Shown one piece after another: positions 31,405 to 43,700 of a DNA stretch of 64,000 nucleotides; the first letter of the stretch is position 1; every line of letters begins with the position of its first letter. The position numbers and the translations under genes were made by a program. Source of the DNA: Strigamia acuminata (Eukaryota; Arthropoda; Chilopoda; Geophilomorpha; Linotaeniidae); assembly GCA_949358305.1 (NCBI GenBank), contig OX442314.1, positions 65,543,369 to 65,607,368 on the forward strand, in the 5' to 3' direction. The notes beneath the pieces were generated by a model that was not told the origin of the DNA, did not search any database, and saw only the letters and a program-made list of their open reading frames with translations.

Positions 31405-31980
31405 CTAGGCTCGCCCGAGATTCAGGGTTCCGATCGTTCCTCCTTCTTTATACGCCGACTGCTTAATTTCCGCAACCTTCTTCATTCCGGTCCCGCGACG
31501 CCATTGTCCCTTCCGACGGCTCGACCGACGCTTTCGGACCAACCGACCTCCCGCGACGTATTTTTCCCAAATCTCCTTCGACTTGATTACCGCCCGACGA
31601 GAGACCGCTTGCCGCTTCGCCCTCAACCCATCAGTGCGGGCACTTCTCTGTTGACGCCGGCTGCTTCCTTTTGCGACCCTGGGACTTCTATTCTCATCTG
31701 GTTGCTGGCTCTCTCCTCGTCTACCCGACGAATCCCGGTCATCCACGGCACCACAAAAAGGGCTATGTTGCCAGCAAGCAGTGATTGCTGCAAGGACTGG
31801 CAACTCACGCACCTCGTAATAAACATTCGAGCGATCAAATCTTCGCACAGCACTTTTCACTACTCGACTCGATTGAAACCATTCTGACATCTGATAACGC
31901 ATATCATGTTTTCTGACTTGGCCATCATTGTCCTCTCCATGTCGACCAAAACTCGAGAACCTGGCTTTTGCTTTAAACAT
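31405..31980 (-). other. 191-codon basic open frame spanning the D LTR, primer site and leader
   Basis: From the ATG at 31980 in the 5' LTR the frame crosses the LTR end and primer site into the interior. The C-terminal half is very rich in Arg, Lys and Ser. No domain recognised. It may be what remains of a leader or Gag N-terminus, or chance. Confidence 0.25.
31732..31753 (-). other. Primer-binding site of element D, expanded
   Basis: Sense TGGTGCCGTG, then GATG, then ACCGGGAT: the common 18-nt site with four extra bases after position 10 and one substitution. It lies 12 nt inside the right LTR and gives the minus orientation. Confidence 0.65.
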
Positions 31981-33511
31981 GACTGTTGGCGGATATTCGG
32001 GCTCGAATATCAATCTCGTCTTTCATAAATCAAAGATGGCGCAGATTCGAATCTCGCGCTTGTGTGCAACCGAAAAGAAACACTCGTTCTTATTTACGAA
32101 CAAATATAAACCGATGTTTAATCGTTCAAATCAGAACTATAACTGTTTTTACAATGTGTAAACTCGTGTCACGGTCTCTAACAACAATAAACGTCAACAC
32201 GACAGCATTATTAATAAAATAGATAACAATATATCAAAAAGCCAATGTCTCAAAACGGCCTCCGTACAACAAAACAAGAACGGCCGTTGAGAGTTCAAAT
32301 TACACCAAAAAACTTATCTTTAATATCGAAAATCGAGCATATAAATAACTCAAACCCTAATGATTATTTAATACAGCGAAAATGAAATGAAAGAAGGTGC
32401 AAACCTTCAAAATTAAAACCTCAACGAACATTGAATGGAAATCTCGAAAACCCGAAAACTGCTACATTTCGCCACGAGACGTCGCCTAATCAATGTCAAC
32501 GAAAACTTAATCTAATCAATCGTAATTCTCGCATCCCGAACATGGCCACTGTCTTAATACGAATAAAGAACCCAAATAATGCATCTTCGACACTCGTTGT
32601 GCGCATTTAATAAATCCCTTGCATTGCACGGAATTAAATTCCCATCGCCCGCACTAAACCCAATGCTATTCGCGGGCGAGTTATAAAACCCGAACTCGAC
32701 CGAATAGATGCACGATGCGCCAAATCACGTGACACCCGACCAAACGATTGAATCTTATCCGAAACACAAAACAACGAAAAAGTAACCAACTAATCAATTC
32801 GAAATCGCATTAAATCACACAATAAAAACTTAAGTCGAACAAATCTTATTCTGAATCAAATTAAATCTCAATCGAAAACGAGGCTCGTTGTACCAACTGT
32901 CTTCTAATGGCGGATCTAGATGATCAACGCTCCTTGGTGAGCAACGAAGCTTCGCCTCGGCCCAACGCCGAATCATCGGACTTTAATCCACGGTAAATTA
33001 CAACTAAAGCTATTTATTTAATCACCGGAGTGGTTTCTAAACTAATGTATTCAAATCTACAGCTTCAAAACAACATCTTTCCGAGTGCACTTCGACCAGA
33101 CCAAACCGCTCGATAATCAACAACGACTTCGCTTTTCGCTTTGAAACCCATCCTCGCCGTTATCGCCTTTAATTAGCGACCCAATGCCTGCCTGTACCGT
33201 GTCAGATAAGTTCTCGAAAATTATTCAAACTAACCGGAACCGAAATTAAAAACCTTAACTTTTCCTTTGTAGATAAATCCGATGCCCGAACTTAACACAA
33301 GATGGCGGACTGCGCTCACCTCTCATTTCCAATGTTGCGAACTCTTCGAGAAATTGAGACTTTCAAAGAAACGAAATGACCGAAACGATTCAGCAAACCC
33401 CGACAACTTACAAGGTAAACATTCCACGAATGGTAATTCGAATCATGCAGATGAACCAAAGTTTCTTTCTCTTTTCTGAATATTAATTTTGTTACGTATC
33501 TGCTCGCAACA
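31766..33511 (-). repeat. Element D 5' LTR (1746 bp, uninterrupted)
   Basis: Intact copy of the D LTR, with about six differences from the left copy (for example at 32586, 32781, 32919-32920, 33214 and 33493). It contains the unoccupied insertion site of B at 33299-33312 and the second copy of the antisense frame. Confidence 0.96.
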
Positions 33512-36500
33512 GTCAACTGTGATGAGATCAAAAGTCTATTCTCCTAAATCAATGGTTGAATGTTTCTAAAACTTACATTGGAGCCTTCTACTAAGGTTTA
33601 AACACTATTTCTGAACATTCAGAGACATTGGACTTGTGGTGTTTCTGCTAAGTCAACTGTGATGAGATCAAAAGTCTATTCTCCCAAATCATTGGTTGGA
33701 TGTTTCTAAAACTTACATTGGAGCCTTCTACTAAGGTTTAAACACTATTTCTGAACATTCAGAGACATTGGTCTTGTGGTGTTTGTGCTAAGTCAACTGT
33801 GATTAGATCAAAAGTCTATTCTCCCAAATCATTGGTTGGATGTCTCTAAAACTTACATTGGAGCCTTCTACTAAGGTTTAAACACTATTTCTGAACATTC
33901 AGAGACATTGGACTTGTGGTGTTTGTGCTAAGTCAACTGTGATGAGATCAAAAGTCTATTCTCCCAAATCATTGGTTGGATGTTTCTAAAATTTACATTG
34001 GAGCCTTCTACTAAGGTTTAAACACTATTTCTGAACATTCAGAGACATTGGTCTTGTGGTGTTTGTGCTAAGTCAACTGTGATGAGATCAAAAGTCTATT
34101 CTCCTAAATCAATGGTTGAATGTTTCTAAAACTTACATTGGAGCCTTCTACTAAGGTTTAAACACTATTTCTGAACATTCAGAGACATTGGACTTGTGGT
34201 GTTTGTGCTAAGTCAACTGTGATGAGATCAAAAGTCTATTCTCCCAAATCATTGGTTGGATGTTTCTAAAACTTACATTGGAGCCTTCTACTAAGGTTTA
34301 AACACTATTTCTGAACATTCAGAGACATTGGTGTTTGTGCTAAGTCAACTGCGATCTGAAATGAGCTCAAAATTTTTTTTTCAAAATTTATTGCTTGGGT
34401 GTTGCTAAAACTTACATCTACAAAGGTTTAAACACTATTTATAAACATTCAGACACATTGGACTTGTGGTGTTTGTGCTAAGTCAACTGTGATTAGATCA
34501 AAAGTCTATTCTCCCAAATCATTGGTTGGATGTCTCTAAAACTTACATTGGAGCCTTCTACTAAGGTTTAAACACTATTTCTGAACATTCAGAGACATTG
34601 GTCTTGTGGTGTTTGTGCTAAGTCAACTGTGATGAGATCAAAAGTCTATTCTCCCAAATCATTGGTTGGATGTTTCTAAAACTTACATTGGAGCCTTCTA
34701 CTAAGGTTTAAACACTATTTCTGAACATTCAGAGACATTGGTCTTGTGGTGTTTGTGCTAAGTCAACTGTGATGAGATCAAAAGTCTATTCTCCTAAATC
34801 AATGGTTGAATGTTTCTAAAACTTACATTGGAGCCTTCTACTAAGGTTTAAACACTATTTCTGAACATTCAGAGACATTGGACTTGTGGTGTTTGTGCTA
34901 AGTCAACTGTGATGAGATCAAAAGTCTATTCTCCCAAATCATTGGTTGGATGTTTCTAAAACTTACATTGGAGCCTTCTACTAAGGTTTAAACACTATTT
35001 CTGAACATTCAGAGACATTGGTGTTTGTGCTAAGTCAACTGCGATCTGAAATGAGCTCAAAATTTTTTTTTCAAAATTTATTGCTTGGGTGTTGCTAAAA
35101 CTTACATCTACAAAGGTTTAAACACTATTTATAAACATTCAGACACATTGGACTTGTGGTGTTTGTGCTAAGTCAACTGTGATGAGATCAAAAGTCTATT
35201 CTCCCAAATCATTGGTTGAATGTTTCTAAAACTTACATTAGAGCCTTCTACTAAAGTTTAAACACTATTTCTAAACATTCAGAGACATTGGTCTTGTGGT
35301 GTTTGTGCTAAGTCAACTGTGATTAGATCAAAAGTCTATTCTCCCAAATCATTGGTTGGATGTCTCTAAAACTTACATTGGAGCCTTCTACTAAGGTTTA
35401 AACACTATTTCTGAACATTCAGAGACATTGGTCTTGTGGTGTTTGTGCTAAGTCAACTGTGATGAGATCAAAAGTCTATTCTCCCAAATCATTGGTTGGA
35501 TGTTTCTAAAACTTACATTGGAGCCTTCTACTAAGGTTTAAACACTATTTCTGAACATTCAGAGACATTGGTCTTGTGGTGTTTGTGCTAAGTCAACTGT
35601 GATGAGATCAAAAGTCTATTCTCCTAAATCAATGGTTGAATGTTTCTAAAACTTACATTGGAGCCTTCTACTAAGGTTTAAACACTATTTCTGAACATTC
35701 AGAGACATTGGACTTGTGGTGTTTGTGCTAAGTCAACTGTGATGAGATTAAAAGTCTATTCTCCCAAATCATTGGTTGGATGTTTCTAAAACTTACATTG
35801 GAGCCTTCTACTAAGGTTTAAACACTATTTCTGAACATTCAGAGACATTGGACTTGTGGTGTTTGTGCTAAGTCAACTGTGATGAGATCAAAAGTCTATT
35901 CTCCCAAATCATTGGTTGGATGTTTCTAAAACTTACATTGGAGCCTTCTACTAAGGTTTAAACACTATTTCTGAACATTCAGAGACATTGGTGTTTGTGC
36001 TAAGTCAACTGCGATCTGAAATGAGCTCAAAATTTTTTTTTCAAAATTTATTGCTTGGGTGTTGCTAAAACTTACATTTAAGGCTTCTACAAAGGTTTAA
36101 ACACTATTTATAAACATTCAGACACATTGGACTTGTGGTGTTTGTGCTAAGTCAACTGTGATGAGATCAAAAGTCTATTCTCCCAAATCATTGGTTGGAT
36201 GTTTCTAAAACTTACATTGGAGCCTTCTACTAAGGTTTAAACACTATTTCTGAACATTCAGAGACATTGGTCTTGTGGTGTTTGTGCTAAGTCAACTGTG
36301 ATGAGATCAAAAGTCTATTCTCCTAAATCAATAGTTGAATGTTTCTAAAACTTACATTAGAGCCTTCTACTAAGGTTTAAACACTATTTCTGAACATTCA
36401 GAGACATTGGACTTGTGGTGTTTCTGCTAAGTCAACTATGATGAGATCAAAAGTCTATTCTCCCAAATCATTGGTTGGATGTTTCTAAAACTTACATTGG

Positions 36501-39183
36501 AGCCTTCTACTAAGGTTTAAACACTATTTCTGAACATTCAGAGACATTGGTCTTGTGGTGTTTGTGCTAAGTCAACTGTGATGAGATCAAAAGTCTATTC
36601 TCCCAAATCATTGGTTGGATGTTTCTAAAACTTACATTGGAGCCTTCTACTAAGGTTTAAACACTATTTCTGAACATTCAGAGACATTGGTCTTGTGGTG
36701 TTTGTGCTAAGTCAACTGTGATTAGATCAAAAGTCTATTCTCCCAAATCATTGGTTGGATGTCTCTAAAACTTACATTGGAGCCTTCTACTAAGGTTTAA
36801 ACACTATTTCTGAACATTCAGAGACATTGGACTTGTGGTGTTTGTGCTAAGTCAACTGTGATGAGATCAAAAGTCTATTCTCCCAAATCATTGGTTGGAT
36901 GTTTCTAAAATTTACATTGGAGCCTTCTACTAAGGTTTAAACACTATTTCTGAACATTCAGAGACATTGGTCTTGTGGTGTTTGTGCTAAGTCAACTGTG
37001 ATGAGATCAAATGTCTATTCTCCTAAATCAATGGTTGAATGTTTCTAAAACTTACATTGGAGCCTTCTACTAAGGTTTAAACACTATTTCTGAACATTCA
37101 GAGACATTGGACTTGTGGTGTTTGTGCTAAGTCAACTGTGATGAGATCAAAAGTCTATTCTCCCAAATCATTGGTTGGATGTTTCTAAAACTTACATTGG
37201 AGCCTTCTACTAAGGTTTAAACACTATTTCTGAACATTCAGAGACATTGGTGTTTGTGCTAAGTCAACTGCGATCTGAAATGAGCTCAAAATTTTTTTTT
37301 CAAAATTTATTGCTTGGGTGTTGCTAAAACTTACATCTACAAAGGTTTAAACACTATTTATAAACATTCAGACACATTGGACTTGTGGTGTTTGTGCTAA
37401 GTCAACTGTGATTAGATCAAAAGTCTATTCTCCCAAATCATTGGTTGGATGTCTCTAAAACTTACATTGGAGCCTTCTACTAAGGTTTAAACACTATTTC
37501 TGAACATTCAGAGACATTGGTCTTGTGGTGTTTGTGCTAAGTCAACTGTGATGAGATCAAAAGTCTATTCTCCCAAATCATTGGTTGGATGTTTCTAAAA
37601 CTTACATTGGAGCCTTCTACTAAGGTTTAAACACTATTTCTGAACATTCAGAGACATTGGTCTTGTGGTGTTTGTGCTAAGTCAACTGTGATGAGATCAA
37701 AAGTCTATTCTCCTAAATCAATGGTTGAATGTTTCTAAAACTTACATTGGAGCCTTCTACTAAGGTTTAAACACTATTTCTGAACATTCAGAGACATTGG
37801 ACTTGTGGTGTTTGTGCTAAGTCAACTGTGATGAGATCAAAAGTCTATTCTCCCAAATCATTGGTTGGATGTTTCTAAAACTTACATTGGAGCCTTCTAC
37901 TAAGGTTTAAACACTATTTCTGAACATTCAGAGACATTGGTGTTTGTGCTAAGTCAACTGCGATCTGAAATGAGCTCAAAATTTTTTTTTCAAAATTTAT
38001 TGCTTGGGTGTTGCTAAAACTTACATCTACAAAGGTTTAAACACTATTTATAAACATTCAGACACATTGGACTTGTGGTGTTTGTGCTAAGTCAACTGTG
38101 ATGAGATCAAAAGTCTATTCTCCCAAATCATTGGTTGAATGTTTCTAAAACTTACATTAGAGCCTTCTACTAAGGTTTAAACACTATTTCTAAACATTCA
38201 GAGACATTGGTCTTGTGGTGTTTGTGCTAAGTCAACTGTGATGAGATCAAAAGTCTATTCTCCCAAATCATTGGTTGGATGTTTCTAAAATTTACATTGG
38301 AGCCTTCTACTAAGGTTTAAACACTATTTCTGAACATTCAGAGACATTGGTCTTGTGGTGTTTGTGCTAAGTCAACTGTGATGAGATCAAAAGTCTATTC
38401 TCCTAAATCAATGGTTGAATGTTTCTAAAACTTACATTGGAGCCTTCTACTAAGGTTTAAACACTATTTCTGAACATTCAGAGACATTGGACTTGTGGTG
38501 TTTGTGCTAAGTCAACTGTGATGAGATCAAAAGTCTATTCTCCCAAATCATTGGTTGGATGTTTCTAAAACTTACATTGGAGCCTTCTACTAAGGTTTAA
38601 ACACTATTTCTGAACATTCAGAGACATTGGTGTTTGTGCTAAGTCAACTGCGATCTGAAATGAGCTCAAAATTTTTTTTTCAAAATTTATTGCTTGGGTG
38701 TTGCTAAAACTTACATCTACAAAGGTTTAAACACTATTTATAAACATTCAGACACATTGGACTTGTGGTGTTTGTGCTAAGTCAACTGTGATTAGATCAA
38801 AAGTCTATTCTCCCAAATCATTGGTTGGATGTCTCTAAAACTTACATTGGAGCCTTCTACTAAGGTTTAAACACTATTTCTGAACATTCAGAGACATTGG
38901 TCTTGTGGTGTTTGTGCTAAGTCAACTGTGATGAGATCAAAAGTCTATTCTCCCAAATCATTGGTTGGATGTTTCTAAAACTTACATTGGAGCCTTCTAC
39001 TAAGGTTTAAACACTATTTCTGAACATTCAGAGACATTGGTCTTGTGGTGTTTGTGCTAAGTCAACTGTGATGAGATCAAAAGTCTATTCTCCTAAATCA
39101 ATGGTTGAATGTTTCTAAAACTTACATTGGAGCCTTCTACTAAGGTTTAAACACTATTTCTGAACATTCAGAGACATTGGACT
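33512..39183. repeat. 140-bp satellite array, segment between D and E
   Basis: About 41 head-to-tail monomers, mostly 140 bp (starts at 33512, 33652, 33792, 33932 and so on, at GTCAACTG). Variants: a 132-bp form lacking ACTTGTGG, a poly-T form of 138 bp (34344) and a 147-bp poly-T form (36004). Each monomer has GTTTAAAC. Monomer types recur in a fixed order (higher-order repeat). No coding potential. Confidence 0.98.
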
Positions 39184-40043
39184 TGTAGCAAACAACCTTG
39201 GCTCTCACAAGGAATACTGGCGAATTGGTCTGTAAACTCTGGAGACCGCCCGAGACTGTATAGTGGTTGATGAAACAAGTTGACCTCTCAGCCCAAACTC
39301 TAGGCCTAACTGCATCATGAGAAATCAGGCCTAACTGCATTCAGTTGAAAATGATAAAGGAAGCTCTCTGGATACTGGGGAAAACCTTGTGCCTCCAGTG
39401 AGGAGGAGAGCATGCAAAGCTTTCTACTCACTCATTTGCATATTTCCCTGAGTAGGAAATAAGATCAGAAAAGAATGTTCAAAGCAGGAGTGAAAACACA
39501 TCAACTTTTTAATCTTAACAACAAGTAACAACTGATTGCTTCTTTAGCAACCACACAACAACTGGTCACCTGCTTACAATAAATATCAGTGACCAAACAA
39601 TACAGATTTGCATAATAACAATAGTGCCAACAAGGTTTCCGTATTCCTACAACAGATGTCAAACTTAACATAAGTAAAGGCAAAACTTAACCTAACACCT
39701 TGATAACATTATGACCTGTGCAAACAGCACTTCACTTAAACTTAACAGATAATTCAAAGGCTAAAACTAACATTAATTACACTCAAAACACAATGCTTAG
39801 CCCAAACCCAATCACCACCAACAGAGGGCGCAACGTGTCACAGTTTTAACCCCTTTACAACCATGCAATAACAAAGGTAAAGGCTTAGATTAATAACTCT
39901 TAATATTGGTAATTTATACAAACAATAACTAGTATATATTCCCTATGTCCAGGTTTCATTAAAACCCCAAACTAAATAATAACAGGGCACCAGTGCAGCA
40001 CCAAATCCAAGATGGCGACCATGCAACTGCTAAAATGACGTGA

Positions 40044-40467
40044 ATGGAGCCAAACAAGGTCGCAAGCGACTCACAGGCCTTCTCAACGATGGATCTGCGT
40101 CCTAGAACGGTCAGTACAACTTTCCCAGTGCTTGGACATTGAAACCCGACCAATTCAACTCATTTGCAGGACCCACACGACCACGAGAGGCGTCGCAAGG
40201 CGTGCGCTCACGCCCGACGCTCCCGAACGCTCACAAACGATGTCCAACGTTCATCCAGCGACCCAGGACACCTGGGGAGTTCCTTAAACACCAATACAAG
40301 TTAGTATAAATTAAATCACAAGCAAAACAAGCACTAAAACTGCAATTGTGCTTATTTCAGGTTCTTCCCGTCTCCCAGTTCACTTGCGCTATGGCGGCCA
40401 TCTTGCCGGTGCACGACTATCTCCCTCGCAAGTGAACTGGAAACGGGAGAGAACTTACAAATACTAG
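40044..40467 (+). other. Candidate three-exon antisense reading frame in E LTR
   Basis: On the strand opposite to Gag-Pol, exons 40044-40109, 40170-40299 and 40361-40467 join into a 100-codon frame. Introns are 60 and 61 bp (GTCAGT...TTTGCAG; GTTAGT...ATTTCAG). Stops lie inside both introns (the second begins with an in-frame TAG), so the frame exists only if both are removed. The product would be basic, with an Arg/Lys/His-rich stretch in exon 2, and resembles nothing I know. The second copy is at 47604-47669, 47730-47859 and 47921-48027. Both copies are identical, so there is no independent conservation evidence. Confidence 0.35.
40361..40454. repeat. Large hairpin in E LTR (left copy)
   Basis: 28-nt arms 40361-40388 and 40427-40454 are inverted copies with a few mismatches; the inner 14 nt (CAGTTCACTTGCG side) pair perfectly. 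The 38-nt loop carries ATGGCGGCCATCTTG. Right LTR copy: 47921-48014. Confidence 0.85.
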
Positions 40468-40789
40468 AAACAACACCTAAAAGTGAAAAAGACACATAAA
40501 ACAATTACAAAAGACTAAAAACACAACTTTCAAACATTCCAGGTGTGGCAGGCGAAGTGGCAACCCCCTTGAACTTCCAGGATCGTGTCAACAAAGCAGC
40601 AAACCAACTGGACATGTCAGATATGTGTTAAAAATCTATTCAAACTTGACAACAAAATTAAAAAAGCCTTTTCTTCCTTTCAGAAGATAAACAACGTGAA
40701 ATCTCCAGATCTTTTTGTTGCGTTCTTGCTCGCAACATCGCTGCCAGCCGAAAAAGAAGCAGACAGCCGGCTCAAACAAATCGACCACG

Positions 40790-43700
40790 CTAATCCAGCT
40801 CCAAGGCCCTCACGTGTTTGACCGAGCGGCGGTATTCCTTTCCATTGGCTGTAACTACTCTCACGACGCGCACAAACCCATCTTCGCCGGGTAGGACCTC
40901 GATGACCCGTGCCAGCGGCCAGAAGTACGGATTGCAGCCGACCTTTTCCAGCAATACTATCTGGTTGACCTCCGGATTCTTGAAACGTGAGTCGCCCTTA
41001 ACTTCATGAAAATTTCTTAGTTGTTTCAGGTAACTCTCGCGCCAAATCCGCCAGAACTCCCAAATGAAAAGTCGTCTCTTTCTATCCAATCGCCGTAGGT
41101 CTTTTTTCTGTATCGCGTGCAGCGGACGGTTGATTACCCACTTGGGCATTCCTCCAGTGAGGAAATTCTCAGGGCTGAGAATTCTCCCGCCGTCAACCTC
41201 CTCATGCACGTAGGACAGTGGCCTTGAGTTAAGCACGGAACCTATCTCGGCGGCTAGCGTCTGTAGCGTCTCCAAATCTACGGTCCTGCGCAGCAGCATC
41301 TTACGCAATTTATCTTTCACCGACCGCACAAGCCTCTCCCAGGCTCCTCCGGCCCATGGTGACAATGGTGGAATGAACGACCAAACCACTCGCTTCTCCG
41401 AAAGGAACGTCCGGATCCCATCCTTGGTCAGCAATTTACCCCACGACTGTATCTCCTGGCTTCCTCGCTCGAAAGTTTTGGAGTTATCGGAGAACACTTT
41501 CGCCGGATACCCAAATCTTGCGCCGAAACGACGGAAGGCCAGAAGAAACTTTTCCACTGAAAGATTCTCGGAAACTTCCAAATGTATCGCTCGCGTTACT
41601 AGGCAAGTAAATAATAGAATATAGACTTTCCTTCCTTTCTCCTTATGCCTGACTGTGAGAGGACCGAGGTGGTCAATTCCTGTATGCTGGAACGGGGCTG
41701 CCGGCGTGACGCGCTCCATCGGCGGGTCACCAGTGGATGGGTTATTGCGGTCCAACCGTTCTCGTTTGCAGACCAAGCAACTCCGGATCACAGCCTTGAC
41801 CGTTCGGCGTCCTCTTACAATCCAATACTTGTCTCTCAACCGATAAAACGTCTCACTCAGCTCACCATGCAGGAGCTGCAAGTGAACCTTCTTGATGATT
41901 AGCCTTGTTACCCAACTATCCGGGTGTAACAAGATGGGAAACGTCTCGTCGAAGGGAAGCTCTGACTTCCCTAGACGGCTCCTTAGTCGTAGTAAATCTC
42001 TCTCATCCAGAAATATGTCGAAATTTTTCAGGATGGAGCCCTTTGCCACCTTCTCCTTCACCATCGCGGCTTGTCTTTCGTCTGGAAAACTCAAGACCTG
42101 AGCCAAGCGGATGACTCTTTCCTCGGCAACTTCTATCTCGAGAACCTCGAGGTCCCTCCCGCGGGCGGAAAAAGGAAGCCAGCGCCGCATGAATGCGAAA
42201 ACTCGTACGAGGCGATTAAAACTGCTAAACCGCTTGAAAACCTCGCATATATGCGCTTCTCCATCTGACGCAACTAAAGCTACCTTTTCCTTCTTTGCCT
42301 CTTCCATTGGGAGGTCAACGTCTTCGGGTTCGTCCACGAGGTCTTCCAACTGACCAGGCCCGTCCCACCAGAGACGGTTGGCCAAAAGGCTCTTTGCCTC
42401 GCATGGGCGTGTCAATACGTCCGCCGGATTTCGATCCGTCGGGACGTATGCCCACTGACTCGGACTTGACTTCTCAAGAACTTCTGCCACTCTGTTGGAG
42501 ACATATGGCTTCCACCTGTTCTTATTAGACTTCAACCACCCGAGCGCGACCATTGAGTCCGAGTAATACCTTATCTTCCCAATCGGATAACCCGGTAAGA
42601 AATCTTCTAAGATGTACTCCACCATCCGGACTCCAACAACCGTTGCTGTCAACTCAAGGCGAGGTAAAGTCAACTTAGTGGTGGGGGCAATTCTGCTTTT
42701 GCTCAAGAGCAGTTGGGTTGCGCCTGACGCAGCTCGAACGTAGATTGCGCACCCGTACGCCTGTGGACTTGCGTCGCAAAAAACGTCAATGTCCATCTCT
42801 TGGCCCGAGTACGTCCCCATCCAACGCTTCACCCGGGCTTCGGTGAGGCGCTGAAGATCGGCGTACCATTTGGCCACTATCTCTCGGTTCTCTTCTGAGA
42901 TAATGTCGTCCCATCTGATGTCGTGACCCCACATACTCTGCAAGAGTATCTTCATCCTCAAAATGACTGGAGCTATCAACCCCAAGGGGTCGAAGACTGA
43001 TGCCAATAATGACAGAATGCCCCTCCTGGACCGGGGGATCTCAACACCGGTGGGGATCCTGAACATAAGCGTGTCGTCTTGGACACTCCAAAGGATGCCC
43101 AGCATTTTGACAATGCCTAAATCTTCAAACTTGTCTGCACGCATGTGGAAATCTTTGTCTTTGAGTGCGTCAAAGACCTCTGCCTTTGATGTTGCCCACT
43201 TGACGAGAGGCAGCTTTCCCTCGTCAAGGATTCTGCGTAGATTGACACAGTGTTTTACTGTCTCTTTGGTTCCATCGGCACCGGACGTCAAGTCGTCCAT
43301 GTAGATGCCCTTGTCTAGGGCATCTGCCTCTTTGGGGAAAAGCACCAAATACAATCGCCCTTGCGCGCGGATCACAGCGCACAACAAGAATGGCGACGAA
43401 TTCACCCCGAATGGTACGACTATCATTCTTAAAACGACCAGATGATCCCACAAATTCTGCCAAGAATATCCTTCTTGGAAGTATTCTTCTGAAACCCAAA
43501 GGAATCGCAAAAAATCGCAATGGTCCGGATTAATCAGCACTTGCAGGAAAGCCTGCTTAATGTCTGCTATCGCCACTACACAGAAAAGGCGAAAACGGAT
43601 CATAACTGGGACAATATCCGGATTTAAAGAGGGGCCAGGATACAGGCAGTCGTTCAGCGAAGGTAGCCCCTTCTTCGCCGACGACGCGTTGAAAACGACA

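Larger units (their letters stand above)
26879..31765 (-). other. Element D interior, no recognisable genes
   Basis: 4.9 kb with only short, unrecognised frames (none above about 130 codons away from the LTR junction) and no Gag, RT or integrase motif on either strand. The plus strand is pyrimidine-rich, with many TTCTCTTTTCT-like runs. The first 30 bp beside the left LTR resemble the same place in E (26879-26908 against 40738-40767). It holds a 54-bp tandem repeat and a hairpin region, listed separately. This is typical of a large retrotransposon derivative, or of an element whose genes were replaced. Confidence 0.7.
10459..33511 (-). mobile_element. Element D: large non-autonomous LTR element (LARD-like), split by C and B
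   Basis: Left LTR is in pieces: 10459-10461, 15801-17340, 26676-26878. The right LTR is 31766-33511, each summing to 1746 bp. The duplication GTCA flanks it (10455-10458 and 33512-33515) in satellite that would otherwise read CTAAGTCAACTG. Orientation comes from a primer-binding site beside the right LTR. The 4887-bp interior has no pol-like frame. The two LTRs differ at about six positions, so it is young. Its length without B and C is about 8.4 kb. Its LTR tip and adjacent interior resemble those of E, suggesting mobilisation by an E-like element. Confidence 0.88.
39184..40737 (-). repeat. Element E 3' LTR (1554 bp)
   Basis: Plus-strand ends TGTAGC and GCAACA. The right tip is the inverted repeat TGTTGCG...CGCAACA (40716-40737). 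It contains CCAAGATGGCGACC (40007-40020) and a large hairpin (40361-40454). Confidence 0.97.

Noticed and set aside
31981-32013. Longer N-terminus of the D leader frame
   Set aside because: It begins at TTG. The first ATG is at 31980.
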